Assembly: GCA_965199845.1 (NCBI GenBank)
Contig: CBDATZ010000032.1
Span: forward strand, 1-64,000
Direction: 5' to 3'
Length of the DNA: 64,000 nt
Source: Ilyomonas sp965199845
GTDB lineage: Bacteria; Bacteroidota; Bacteroidia; Chitinophagales; Chitinophagaceae
Each line of letters opens with the position of its first letter. Within the stretch, counting starts at the first letter, position 1. The notes beneath the pieces were generated by a model, which did not search any database, was not told the DNA's origin, and saw only the letters and a list, made by a program, of their open reading frames with translations. A program made the translations under genes and the position numbers. This document shows positions 56,432 to 64,000 of the stretch, in pieces.

Positions 56432-56728
56432 ATGGACAGATATCTTACTAGAATAGAACTGCATAATGCTAACCCTGATGGCAGTGACTACACCAAGCTT
56501 CACAAATTTATGGCAGATGCAGACTTCTATAGAGTGATCCCAGATTATCAAGGAAACATTTATGAATTGCTAACAGCAGAATATTATAGTACACAGCAAT
56601 ATAGTACAGCCCAATCTGTTAAAACACTGGCTATAGTAGCAGCCATGCGTACAGGATTAAAATTTGGTGTCATTGTAATTAAATTCCAGGATGCTTCGTG
56701 GGAATATCTTCCCCTTGTTCAAAACTGA
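56432..56728 (+). CDS. Small protein of possible GhoS/DUF2622 type
   Basis: 98 residues from ATG 56432. Pattern beta-alpha-beta-beta-alpha-beta is predicted: YLTRIELHNA (strand), YTKLHKFMADADF (helix), RVIPDYQGNIYELLTAEYY (two strands), TLAIVAAMRTG (helix), FGVIVIKFQD (strand). This matches the ferredoxin-like fold and length of the GhoS/DUF2622 family (E. coli GhoS, 98 residues, is an antitoxin endoribonuclease). No GhoT-like membrane toxin gene is adjacent, so a toxin-antitoxin role is not supported. It begins 18 bp beyond the IS end; its native promoter was probably displaced. Confidence 0.45.
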   Translation: MDRYLTRIELHNANPDGSDYTKLHKFMADADFYRVIPDYQGNIYELLTAEYYSTQQYSTAQSVKTLAIVAAMRTGLKFGVIVIKFQDASWEYLPLVQN

Positions 56729-56798
56729 TTTTGCCTCCTCCCACCTTCGATTCATCATAAACCTTCCTATCTGAATAGATATAGGCAGGAATCCGTAT

Positions 56799-56897
56799 TT
56801 ATATCACTACTTCCCTTCCCTCTAAACGCTTTGTAACTTTTGCTGCGCTTTGAATAACTTGTTGCTCTCTTTCAGGAGAAATTGTTTCTTGTAACAT
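56799..56897 (-). CDS. Possible 32-codon ORF
   Basis: ATG ending at 56897 and TAA at 56799. The product, MLQETISPEREQQVIQSAAK and a Lys/Arg/Glu-rich end, is hydrophilic and helical. It lies 26 bp after the terminator hairpin of the leftward pair. There is no recognised homology; it could be a remnant or chance frame. Confidence 0.2.
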   Translation of the reverse strand: MLQETISPEREQQVIQSAAKVTKRLEGREVVI

Positions 56898-56922
56898 AAT
56901 GATTGTGTTTTATAAAATGAAA

Positions 56923-56945
56923 AAGCACCTCTTTTGAAGGTGCTT
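56923..56945 (-). terminator. Intrinsic terminator of the exported-protein pair
   Basis: AAGCACCT / AGGTGCTT (56923-56930, 56938-56945), loop 7 nt. On the minus strand it is followed by U-rich sequence. It lies 19 bp after the stop at 56964. Confidence 0.75.
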
Positions 56946-56963
56946 ATCATAAATTAATAAAAG

Positions 56964-57684
56964 CTATTGAACCTCATAAATAGGTTTTATAGATTTTGAC
57001 TGCTCAAGAAAGGTATCTAAAGCTTGTCTACGTTTTTCGTCTGACATTCGATTTATTGTATCGCCAAAAAATTGCATTTTCCAGCCTTCTGATTCACTTA
57101 CTACAATCCAGCCTTTTGGAAAAACAAAAGTTCCCGCAATAAATATGATATTATTTTTTCTCAACTGTAATTGAAATGCAGGAATATTATATTCTGCATC
57201 AAATATTTCTATAGAATTGCTTGAATAATATCCGTTAAAAATTCTATTGGAATTGGGAATAGGTACATTATCTCTAATCTTTGCTATAAAATTATGTTCA
57301 CCAAAACCTATAATATCATTTGATATAAGCAAGTTGTTTTTGTCAACCCTAAATCTGATATATGCAATTGCGTCTGGCAGGTATATAAAATCTTTGAATA
57401 AAGAAAATGTTTTCCCGTTTTTTAATTCCTGATAGGTTATATCTTCAAATGTAGTTGTACCCAATACTATTGCAAAAGGTTTAGTTGTGTCCAACCAATT
57501 TTTAGTAATCAAAATGTTATCCTTATTTTCTTCATTAAAGATATTATAAACTTTAGTAACTCTATAATTGTTAATAGTCTTATTACCTTTTACCACATCA
57601 CCTTTCACGGTATCGATATGAATATTTTGTGCTTGCAAAGCATAAAAAGGAGAATAATAGGGAAATCAGTATAACTAATTTCAT
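56964..57684 (-). CDS. Unrecognised secreted protein with N-terminal GDVVKGNKT motif (frameshift in signal peptide)
   Basis: I do not recognise the family. The long frame (56964-57638) lacks ATG; upstream in a second frame an ATG at 57684 starts KLVILISLLFSF, a signal-peptide core. Removing one T from the T5 run near 57645 joins them as ...SFYALQAQNIHIDTV, a complete signal with cleavage after Ala-Leu-Gln-Ala. The mature part (about 220 residues) is beta-rich: VKGDVVKGNKTINNYRV, ILITKNWLDTTKPFAIVLG, GYYSSNSIEIFDAEY and FVFPKGWIVVSESEGWKM. The start codon overlaps the upstream gene's stop as ATGA, proving the pairing. Periplasmic location inferred. The break may be a read error or phase-variable tract. 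Confidence 0.6.
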
Positions 57685-57965
57685 TTCTTTTTAGGTTTAG
57701 AAGTATCTAAAATATTGTTTGCTGTTTTATTGCCCATCACAAAATCACCACCAACACTTTCTACTGAAATGGATGTTTTAGGAGTTGAATCATTTGTTTC
57801 TGTTTGTCTCTTTGTATTGACATCTTCGCTGTTGTTTATAGAGTGATATTTCCAATAAACACCCATGTATATTATAAATAACATTGAAAACACTATGAAT
57901 AAAGTTGGAACAATGGTATCTTTATCTTTCAAGCCTTTATATATATTTAGAATTGCCTTTATCAT
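57681..57965 (-). CDS. Unrecognised single-pass membrane protein with C-terminal GDFVMGNKT motif
   Basis: 94 residues. A basic N-terminus (KAILNIYKGLKDKD) is followed by one membrane helix (IVPTLFIVFSMLFIIYMGVYW, shortened: about residues 19-38). The remaining 55 residues would be periplasmic: a Ser/Thr/Asn-rich linker, then SVGGDFVMGNKTANN and a Lys-rich tail. The motif repeats in the next gene just after its signal cleavage site, so both motifs face the same compartment. Coupled by ATGA overlap. Family unknown; no enzyme signature. Confidence 0.6.
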   Translation of the reverse strand: MIKAILNIYKGLKDKDTIVPTLFIVFSMLFIIYMGVYWKYHSINNSEDVNTKRQTETNDSTPKTSISVESVGGDFVMGNKTANNILDTSKPKKK

Positions 57966-58467
57966 GAACTATATTTTATATAAAAATACTAAATATAGTA
58001 GCACTTTTATAAACGACCTTTCCACATATACAACTTTCGGAGTGGATAAGTCAATCCGATTTACATTTCAAATATTGGTGTAATTTGGTATATTAGTGCC
58101 TAAAATAAATCAGTTTGTTACAGCGCCGACAATTAATCTTGATACGATTACCTTACGTTTATCCGACAACCTGTTACCATTACCCGAACAACCTCCTAAA
58201 GCTTCTTGCTAATTATCTTTTTACTTACTTATTGTTTCTTATTGTAACCGCATCATTCCAATGATATGTTCCCGTGTATAAGCATTTGTAAAAGATACTT
58301 TAAAGCTGTTTATATAATAGTTTGAAGAACGATAAAATATCTGCCAAAGTAAAAGCAACTGACTAAATAAATCTATATACAAGCGTGTAATTGTGTTACA
58401 CGACAATTCTGTCTTTTAAGGATTTAGAAAACTTAAATAAAAATTACCATTACCATTTACAAAGATT
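57966..58467. other. Intergenic region between exported pair and MFS remnant
   Basis: About 500 bp. It contains the dyad at 58384-58402 and an open stretch of 38 codons from GTG 58097 to a TAA near 58211 (PKINQFVTAPTINLD and on) without recognisable homology. TATATTTA on the minus strand, 20-30 bp before the 57965 start, is near the -7 consensus. Confidence 0.35.
58384..58402. promoter_or_regulatory. Operator-like dyad CGTGTAA-N5-TTACACG
   Basis: Perfect 7-bp arms, 5-nt spacer, 65 bp upstream of the MFS remnant start. The size and symmetry suit a TetR- or MarR-like dimer. No such regulator gene lies in the window. Confidence 0.4.
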
Positions 58468-59796
58468 ATGGTTATTGATAAAAAATTATTGGTAAGAAAT
58501 AGAAACAATAACAGTACAAGAACCATCATTGAAAGGCATTACCTTCATCATTATTCCAGTGCCGGTCTAACGATAGCCTTTGCTATCTGCTTTATCAGCA
58601 TCCTGTTCACTGGTATTAGTTCTATGTTTATGTTGGTGTATTTGCCCGTCATCGTGAAAGAATTGTTGGGTACAGTTTCGGATGAAAAGATAAACAATGT
58701 AAGTGCTTATATCAATTTCATCTTCATTTTTGGAAGCATGTTCGACGGCTTTGCCTGGGGCGTGATCTGCGATAAAATCGGGCGGTCTAAAGCGGTTACT
58801 CTATCAACCGGTTTAAATGGATTGTTTACCATCCTGACAGCATTTTCATCGTCATGGCTGATGGTAGGTGTGTACCGTTTTGTTACCGGGTTTGGAGTAG
58901 GTAGTGTATTGTTAACCACCAATGTATTATTAGCCGAACTCTGGCCGGAAAAGAAAAGAACCATGGCATTGTATCGTCGGCGATGCCGGTTGGGTTTACT
59001 GCTGCCGGCGATATGAACAACTTGTTATCGGACTTGCACAACGCTTTTTTAATGGGCATCGTTCCATTCGTCGTAGCTGTTTTTGCGTTGTTCCTGTTAG
59101 CAGAATCGAAGACCTGGAAACAAATATTAGAGCCTTCTTCCGATCATCCATTCAGTCCTAAACTTTTTACTTCAGGCTACAAACAAAACCTGCTGAAAGG
59201 TTCTGTCATCTTTGGCTGTATGCTTATTGGTTTGTGGGCAGTGTTTTCATGTGCGCCTACGTGGATAGAAAGTATCACAGGTGATGTTGCCAAAGCAAAA
59301 ACCTGCGCGGCTTAACCATGATGGTTTTGGCTACATCAGGTTTATTAGGAAGCATTGTATCCGGATGGATTGCTAATGCGATTGGCTTGCGCAAAACCAT
59401 GATGCTGTGTTTTGGCGCCAGCTTTATTATGACGTTCACGGTTTTTAAATTGAACACATCTATTTCTGCCGCAACTTTTATTGAAATGGGAATCATGGCA
59501 TTCTTCTTCGGCATTAGCCAGCGCACATTATCCGTTTATATTCCTTATTTATTTCTCACCGTTGTAAGAGCATCAGCTACCGGATTTTGTTTCAATATTG
59601 GCAGGCTGTTTACGGCAACAGTGGCTTCTTTATCGGCGATCTTGTTAGTTTTCTTGGCGGATATGGCAATGCTGTATTTACGTTCTCATTCATTTTTTTA
59701 ATCGGATTTTTCTACACTTATTTTTCAAAAGACAGAATGAAAACAACAACCGGAGAACCCGAATTTATGACAGCTTTTGCTGATAGATTTCATTAA
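58468..59796 (+). pseudogene. MFS transporter, frameshifted
   Basis: Four frame segments give one major-facilitator protein of about 440 residues. The first (58468-58975) carries helices 1-5 with FGSMFDGFAWGVICDKIGRS, the helix 2-3 loop motif, and LLAELWPEKKRT. The second (58983-59315) has MNNLLSDLHNAFLMGIVPF and the central loop with KTWKQILEP. The third (59318-59650) has GLRKTMMLCFGASFIMTF and YLFLTVVRASATGFCFNIGR. The fourth (to 59796) has GNAVFTFSFIFLIGFFYTYF. At least three frameshifts are needed. It resembles sugar/organic-acid MFS porters. It heads a three-gene unit with a decarboxylase-like gene and a SusC remnant. Confidence 0.8.
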
Positions 59797-59811
59797 TAAA
59801 AAATAAAAATT

Positions 59812-60411
59812 ATGGCACACATACAAGTTGAAGAAGGCGTACCAGGCATCAGAAGCCTCGTACAATTCAGACCCGAAACCGGCAAACCTTTATATGAATT
59901 AACACAGGTTTTATTACGAGGAGAATCGCCTTTAAGCGAAGGAGAAAGAGAACTCATCGCAGCTTATGTATGGAAACGTAATGATACCATGTTTTGTTTG
60001 ATGAGCCATGCTGCAGCATCGCGTCATTTATACGTAGATGATAAAGATATAATAGATGATGTGTTGAAGGATGCAGGCCACGCCAATATCAGCGATAAGC
60101 TGAAAGCCTTGCTGCATGTCGCTTCCAAGGTGCAGATATTGGGCAAAGAAGTATTGCCGCAAGACATTGAAGCCACCCGGAAAAAAGTCGCGAACGACAG
60201 GGAAATACATGATACCGTGTTAATAGCTGCTGCCTTTAGTATATATAACCGATATGTAGATGGCTTAGCTTCTAACACACCGACAGACCTTTCTTCTTAT
60301 GCTGCCAGTGGGAAACAGGTAGCTACGAAAGGCTACGGAAACCATATTCTCTCAACCCCCGCAACCCGCTTAGTTTATACAAGTACCAACCACATCGCAC
60401 AAACATTTTAG
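59812..60411 (+). CDS. Carboxymuconolactone decarboxylase / AhpD-like protein
   Basis: 199 residues, all helical. The AhpD-like core lies at about 35-145: the Glu in LSEGERELIAAYVW, the motif TMFCLMSHAAASRH, and DTVLIAAAFSIYNRYVDGLA. AhpD-type enzymes use Glu-x6-Cys-x2-Cys-x3-His; here the first Cys is Thr (T-M-F-C), leaving only the second Cys and His, so peroxidase cycling by a disulphide is unlikely. Relatives occur beside SusC and MFS genes in Chitinophagaceae and Planctomycetes. ATG is 15 bp after the MFS stop. The only intact gene of its operon. Confidence 0.8.
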   Translation: MAHIQVEEGVPGIRSLVQFRPETGKPLYELTQVLLRGESPLSEGERELIAAYVWKRNDTMFCLMSHAAASRHLYVDDKDIIDDVLKDAGHANISDKLKALLHVASKVQILGKEVLPQDIEATRKKVANDREIHDTVLIAAAFSIYNRYVDGLASNTPTDLSSYAASGKQVATKGYGNHILSTPATRLVYTSTNHIAQTF

Positions 60412-60434
60412 CATCTATTAACTAACATCAAACA

Positions 60435-61805
60435 ATGATAAAACAATTGTTTATTCTAACAGGCTTTCTATGTGTTCTTTTGATGCCTGTTCTTTCTTTT
60501 GCACAAAATAAAAACACAACTCTGCAGGTTACAGAAACAAATGGCCAACCAATACGGGGAGCTACTGTTTCTACCAGGAAAATATCTCAAACGACAGCAG
60601 CAGATGCGCAAGGAAAATTTACAATCACGCTCGCTCTTGGTGCAGTATTAACAATAAGCGCAACCGGCTTTACAATAAAAACAGTTCATGTAAATGATAT
60701 TGCAAATGCAACTATTATTTTACAAGAAGATGTTGCAAAACTTGACGAGGTAGTGGTAAAAAGATTTAGCCATTTCTGTAAAAGAAGAAACCTTGCCAAT
60801 GCGGTAGCTACCATCTTCTTCCAAAGAACTGAATGGCACAGCACCAGCGCAAACCTAAGATGCCGCATTAAACGGCAAAACCGGGCGCTCTTATCAATGC
60901 CAATACCGGCGCACCCGGTGGAGGCATTTCTGTGAAATTGCGAGGCTTAACTTCTGTATATGGAACAACGCAACCTCTGTATGTGGTGGATGGTGTATTT
61001 GTTGACAATATGACAACTTCTTCGGGATTGAAAGCTGTTACTTCTGCTGTTTCGAGTGGTTCATCCACTTCGATACAAGATAACCCTTCCAATCGTATTG
61101 CAGATCTTCGCCCGGAATATATTGAGAACATCGAGATTTAAAAGGAGCTTCGGCTGTGTATGGCTCTAAAGCAGCAGCCGGTGTTATCATCATTACAACA
61201 AAGAGAGGCAAAGGAGGAAAAACAGCAATCAGTATTTCCCAGGATTTGGGTTTGATAACAGCCCGCAAATTATTAAGAGTAAGAGAATTTACAGCTGACC
61301 GTGCAGTTCCAAAGGCTGGTGTATCGTGGAATCTGACACGTTCAGGCATCATCAAGGAAGGATTTTTTGATAATATAAAGTTGTGTGCAGCTTATGGTCA
61401 GGCTAACAATGTACCGGCTTACGGAAGTAAGTTTACATGTATGGAAATTTCAAATATTGCTGGTAATCCCGGTGTGATTGTAAGCACACAGAAGGTCAAT
61501 CGAACATTAAACCTGAAAGACAAACTTAGTTTGAAACCGGGGCAGATTTCAGTGTATTGAAAGGCAGAGCTGGCTTCACATTAACCTATTTTAACAAAAC
61601 TATTGATGACTTCTTAATGTTGCAAAGCCTGCCATCCTCTTCAGGCTTTTCGAGCAAATGGGTGAATGCCGGCGACCTGCGTAACCGTGGTGTAGAATTG
61701 GGCTTGAATGCGCGACCTCTCACCCGGGAACAGCAATGTATAAATGATCTTGACGAGAAGTCAAAGTTGCTATACTTGCAAGCATTGCAAAAGTTTCTAT
61801 TCTGA
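60435..61805 (+). pseudogene. SusC/RagA-type TonB-dependent receptor, truncated and frameshifted
   Basis: The start is intact: signal peptide ending LSFAQ, then a carboxypeptidase-like domain (GQPIRGATVSTRKISQTTAA, VLTISATGFTIKTVHV) and LDEVVVK. After a frameshift near 60765 the plug follows in pieces: VKLRGLTSVYGTTQPLYVVDG, LRPEYIENIEI, a stop, then GASAVYGSKAAAGVIIITTK. The barrel is then missing hundreds of residues; late strands (SRSGIIKEGFF-like TRSGIIKEGFFDNIKL, YFNKTIDDFL, NRGVELGLNAR) appear at 61330-61720 before the sequence ends. A normal SusC is near 1000 residues. No SusD gene remains. Confidence 0.85.
61750..61764. repeat. TTGACGAGAAGTCAA, second copy of the dyad core
   Basis: Matches TTGACGAGTTGTCAA at 49989-50003 in 13 of 15 bases, both on the plus strand. 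TGCGCAATG also appears near each (50004-50012 and about 61809-61817). Confidence 0.4.
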
Positions 61806-62094
61806 TAGATGCGCAATGCTAATTACAAGAAACACTAATTTGAAATATCAACGAAAAGTCTGTAACTCCGGATTAGATATGAAAACAGGTAAAGTGTGAA
61901 AAGAAGATTAGGTTTTAGTTTGGTTGTTAGTTCCAAAATGCTGAAGCTCGCTATAAACAATTATTTCCCTGCAAGCTAATACACAAGATAGCTGCCTATT
62001 CCTCAAAGCCATCACATCTCTTATAGTTACGAGATAGACATTATCATATCAAAAGGAGCTATTCCAAATCATTTTAAAATGTTAAAAAAAATAA
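61806..62094. other. Non-coding stretch after the SusC remnant
   Basis: No recognisable gene or hairpin was seen in these 290 bp. They probably contain deletion scars of the SusC/SusD locus. Confidence 0.35.
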
Positions 62095-62125
62095 AAAGCG
62101 TTACAAATAAATATCGTAACGCTTT
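62095..62125 (-). terminator. Terminator downstream of tRNA-Ala
   Basis: AAAGCGTTAC / GTAACGCTTT (62095-62104 and 62116-62125), loop 11 nt. On the minus strand a U-rich run follows, 10 bp beyond the tRNA 3' end. Confidence 0.7.
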
Positions 62126-62135
62126 AAAAATCAAG

Positions 62136-62208
<73 letters not shown>

Positions 62209-62259
62209 GGAAAGGCGGCAAAAATAGAAGGATTACAATTGGCAACAAAAATATTTCTG

Positions 62260-62502
62260 CTACTTCACTTCTTCAAAGTCAATATACTCGCTGTCGGTAG
62301 ATGCGGTACTATTTTTATTATGTCGCGAAGCAGATGTATACGGATTTTGCTGCGGTTCTTGCGCTGCCTGGTTGTTCTGCATATTCCGCATTTGATGCTT
62401 GACGGAAGAAACCGTTTTAGAAACGGGAACCAGAAAACTGAATACCAGCTTATACAAAAAGTATATTGCGATAATTACGTAAATTAAATCAATAAGTGCC
62501 AT
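62260..62502 (-). CDS. Small single-pass membrane protein (DUF4834-like)
   Basis: 80 residues from the ATG ending at 62502 (ALIDLIYVIIAIYFLYKLVF is the membrane helix); an ATG two codons upstream is equally possible. The frame is open to 62598, but that extension is not membrane-like and enters the rimP leader. A polar Gln/Asn/Ser-rich tail ends TDSEYIDFEEVK; the Y-I-D-[FY]-E-E ending is typical of short DUF4834-like Bacteroidota membrane proteins. Function unknown. Divergent from rimP. Confidence 0.6.
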   Translation of the reverse strand: MALIDLIYVIIAIYFLYKLVFSFLVPVSKTVSSVKHQMRNMQNNQAAQEPQQNPYTSASRHNKNSTASTDSEYIDFEEVK

Positions 62503-62672
62503 AATCATACAAAGATAATCACGCGACTTATGCAGATGCAGAAAAGCATTTTGTTTTTTACAAACGGTTAACAGGCTTATCATTTGGCGATTACACATAT
62601 TTTAGTGTATATTTGCCGTGGAAAAAATTGAAAGGAAGGGAACGCAATCGTTCCCTTCTCTGTTATCATAAT

Positions 62673-63143
62673 ATGACGTCAGCAGATCATTTAGAAAAAA
62701 TTGAAACATTCATTACGCAGCTTCTGGCAGACGAACCGGAGTATTTTTTAGTGTCTGTACGCATCAAGCCAACTAATAACATAAAAGTGTTTTTAGACGG
62801 CGATAAGGGTTTACCAATAGAAAAATGTGTGTACTTCAACAGAAAATTATATAAGATGATTGAAGAAAGCGCATTTTTTCCCGAAGGCGATTTTTCGTTA
62901 GAAGTCTCATCGCCGGGCGTTGACGAACCACTGAAATCGCATCGTCAATACACGAAAAATATTGGCAGGTTGATAGAAGTGCTTTTCAAAGACGACACAA
63001 AAAAACTGGGTAAACTAATACAAGTCGCAGACACAGATTTAATTATAGAAGAAACATCGGGCAAAGGAAAAAAAGCGATAATACAGCAAACGGTTATTCC
63101 TTTCGATAATATAAAAACAGCAACGGTTCAGATACAATTTTAA
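62673..63143 (+). CDS. rimP: Ribosome maturation factor RimP
   Basis: 156 residues from ATG 62673; a longer open frame from 62613 is rejected because MTSADHLEKIE is the normal start. The N-terminal alpha/beta domain has VFLDGDKGLPIEKC and FSLEVSSPGVDEPLK, the family signature; the C-terminal SH3-like domain has GRLIEVLFKDDTKKLG. It assists 30S subunit assembly. rimP-nusA is the conserved order, with a 57-bp gap to nusA. Confidence 0.93.
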   Translation: MTSADHLEKIETFITQLLADEPEYFLVSVRIKPTNNIKVFLDGDKGLPIEKCVYFNRKLYKMIEESAFFPEGDFSLEVSSPGVDEPLKSHRQYTKNIGRLIEVLFKDDTKKLGKLIQVADTDLIIEETSGKGKKAIIQQTVIPFDNIKTATVQIQF

Positions 63144-63200
63144 AACGTATGATGTTCGACAATTCATATCGTACATCATACATCGTAAACTTACATTAAT

Positions 63201-64000
63201 ATGGCAAGTATCAACCTGATAGACGCATTTCAGGAATTTAAAGATGCGGAAAATATAGATCGTCCAACTATGATGAAAGTGGTGGAAGATGTGTTTAAAA
63301 CTTTACTCCGTAAAAAGTTTGGCAGCGATGAAAATTTCGATGTCATTGTAAATGCTGAGAAAGGCGACCTTGAAATCTTTCGCCGTCGTATGATTGTGGA
63401 AGATGGCGAAGTGATGGATCCATTGGCAGAAGTAGAATACAGCCAGGCGGTGAAAATAGAGCCTGACTTTGAAGTTGGTGAAGAACTCTTTCAGGAGATG
63501 GATATTCTCGATTTTGGCCGTCGTGCTATTCTGGCTGCCAAACAAACGTTAGCCAGCCGCATTTCTGATTTGAAGAAAAATGTGCTGGTAAAAAAATATG
63601 GCGACCGTATAAACGAAATTATTAATGCAGAAGTTTATCAGGTCTGGAAAAAAGAAGTCTTGCTATTAGACGAAGAAGGTAACGAATTGATTCTTCCGAA
63701 ATCAGAACAAATACCGCAGGATTTTTTCAAAAAAGGTGAAAATATTCGAGCCATCGTTCGCCGCGTTGATTTGAAAAATAATTCTCCGGTTATTATTGTA
63801 AGCCGCACGGCGCCTGAATTTCTTGCAAAATTGTTAGAAATAGAAGTGCCTGAAATTTTTGATGGGTTGATTACGATTCGAAAAATTGTTCGTGAGCCGG
63901 GCGAAAGAGCCAAAATAGCTGTGGAAAGTTTTGATGATCGTATTGATCCGGTGGGTGCGTGCGTGGGTATGAAAGGCAGCCGTATTCATGGTATTGTGCG
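63201..64000 (+). CDS. nusA: Transcription termination/antitermination protein NusA (3' end outside window)
   Basis: The frame from ATG 63201 is open to the edge (over 266 codons). The N-terminal polymerase-binding domain has INLIDAFQEFKDAENIDRPT, the S1 domain starts at about residue 130 (VYQVWKKEVLLLDEEGNELI), and the KH1 domain with IRKIVREPGERAKIAV and GACVGMKGSRIHGIV is entered at the end. NusA binds RNA polymerase and RNA and controls pausing and termination. Follows rimP. Confidence 0.95.
   Translation, partial: MASINLIDAFQEFKDAENIDRPTMMKVVEDVFKTLLRKKFGSDENFDVIVNAEKGDLEIFRRRMIVEDGEVMDPLAEVEYSQAVKIEPDFEVGEELFQEMDILDFGRRAILAAKQTLASRISDLKKNVLVKKYGDRINEIINAEVYQVWKKEVLLLDEEGNELILPKSEQIPQDFFKKGENIRAIVRRVDLKNNSPVIIVSRTAPEFLAKLLEIEVPEIFDGLITIRKIVREPGERAKIAVESFDDRIDPVGACVGMKGSRIHGIV

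Noticed and set aside
56799..56897. Antitoxin partner for the GhoS-like gene
   Set aside because: The 32-codon frame is soluble and on the opposite strand; it has no membrane helix as GhoT would.

Overview
The window is chromosomal DNA of a Bacteroidota bacterium, most likely of the Chitinophagaceae/Chitinophagales. The evidence is the ssb-gldE-gldD gene order, two secreted proteins with type IX secretion C-termini (one type A, one CHU_C-like type B), a SusC-like receptor remnant, Bacteroidota-style genes (short PRPP-synthetase-labelled protein, YtxJ, P. stutzeri-type RhaI, fused RhaD aldolase-dehydrogenase), AT-rich intergenic DNA and a TAnnTTTG promoter element. No phage, CRISPR array or rRNA was seen.

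Layout. 1-6.5 kb: end of a rhomboid protease, two tandem membrane-anchored endonuclease/exonuclease/phosphatase (EEP) proteins, cysS and a delta-60-repeat T9SS cargo. 6.6-15.2 kb: a lone receiver protein, ssb, a gldE copy broken by several frameshifts, intact gldD, and a two-gene sensor operon whose second member (CHASE3-HAMP-GAF-kinase-receivers) is frameshifted between its receiver domains. 15.4-35 kb: a VWA protein that seems to start at CTG, pdxJ, an ALDH7 dehydrogenase, a TraB/GumN giant, Mpl, a tiny lipoprotein with ytxJ, DinB, two beta-propeller enzymes, PspC, aconitase and a glgA-glgC glycogen operon. 35-41 kb: an intradiol dioxygenase fused to a thioredoxin-like domain, a GH43-GH16 fusion, a redoxin remnant and a TolB-like propeller.

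41-49.7 kb is a complete leftward L-rhamnose operon, rhaT-rhaD-rhaM-rhaI-rhaB plus a GH78 alpha-L-rhamnosidase. The rhamnosidase frees rhamnose, RhaT imports it, RhaM and RhaI convert it to rhamnulose, the kinase phosphorylates it, and the aldolase-dehydrogenase cleaves it and oxidises the lactaldehyde. No regulator gene adjoins it; a perfect dyad lies 275 bp upstream.

50-62 kb is accessory and decaying: a 1520-residue T9SS type B surface protein flanked by diverged direct repeats, a dead IS3-family element (55152-56414), a GhoS-like small protein, an unrecognised pair of exported proteins sharing a GD[FV]V[KM]GNKT motif, and a broken MFS / carboxymuconolactone-decarboxylase / SusC locus. Core DNA resumes at tRNA-Ala(GGC), followed by rimP and nusA, which runs off the right edge.

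Several breaks can be repaired by one base in a homopolymer (sensor kinase, signal peptide at 57.67 kb). Part of the apparent damage may therefore be read error. The IS element and the SusC remnant carry nonsense changes or deletions and look truly dead.
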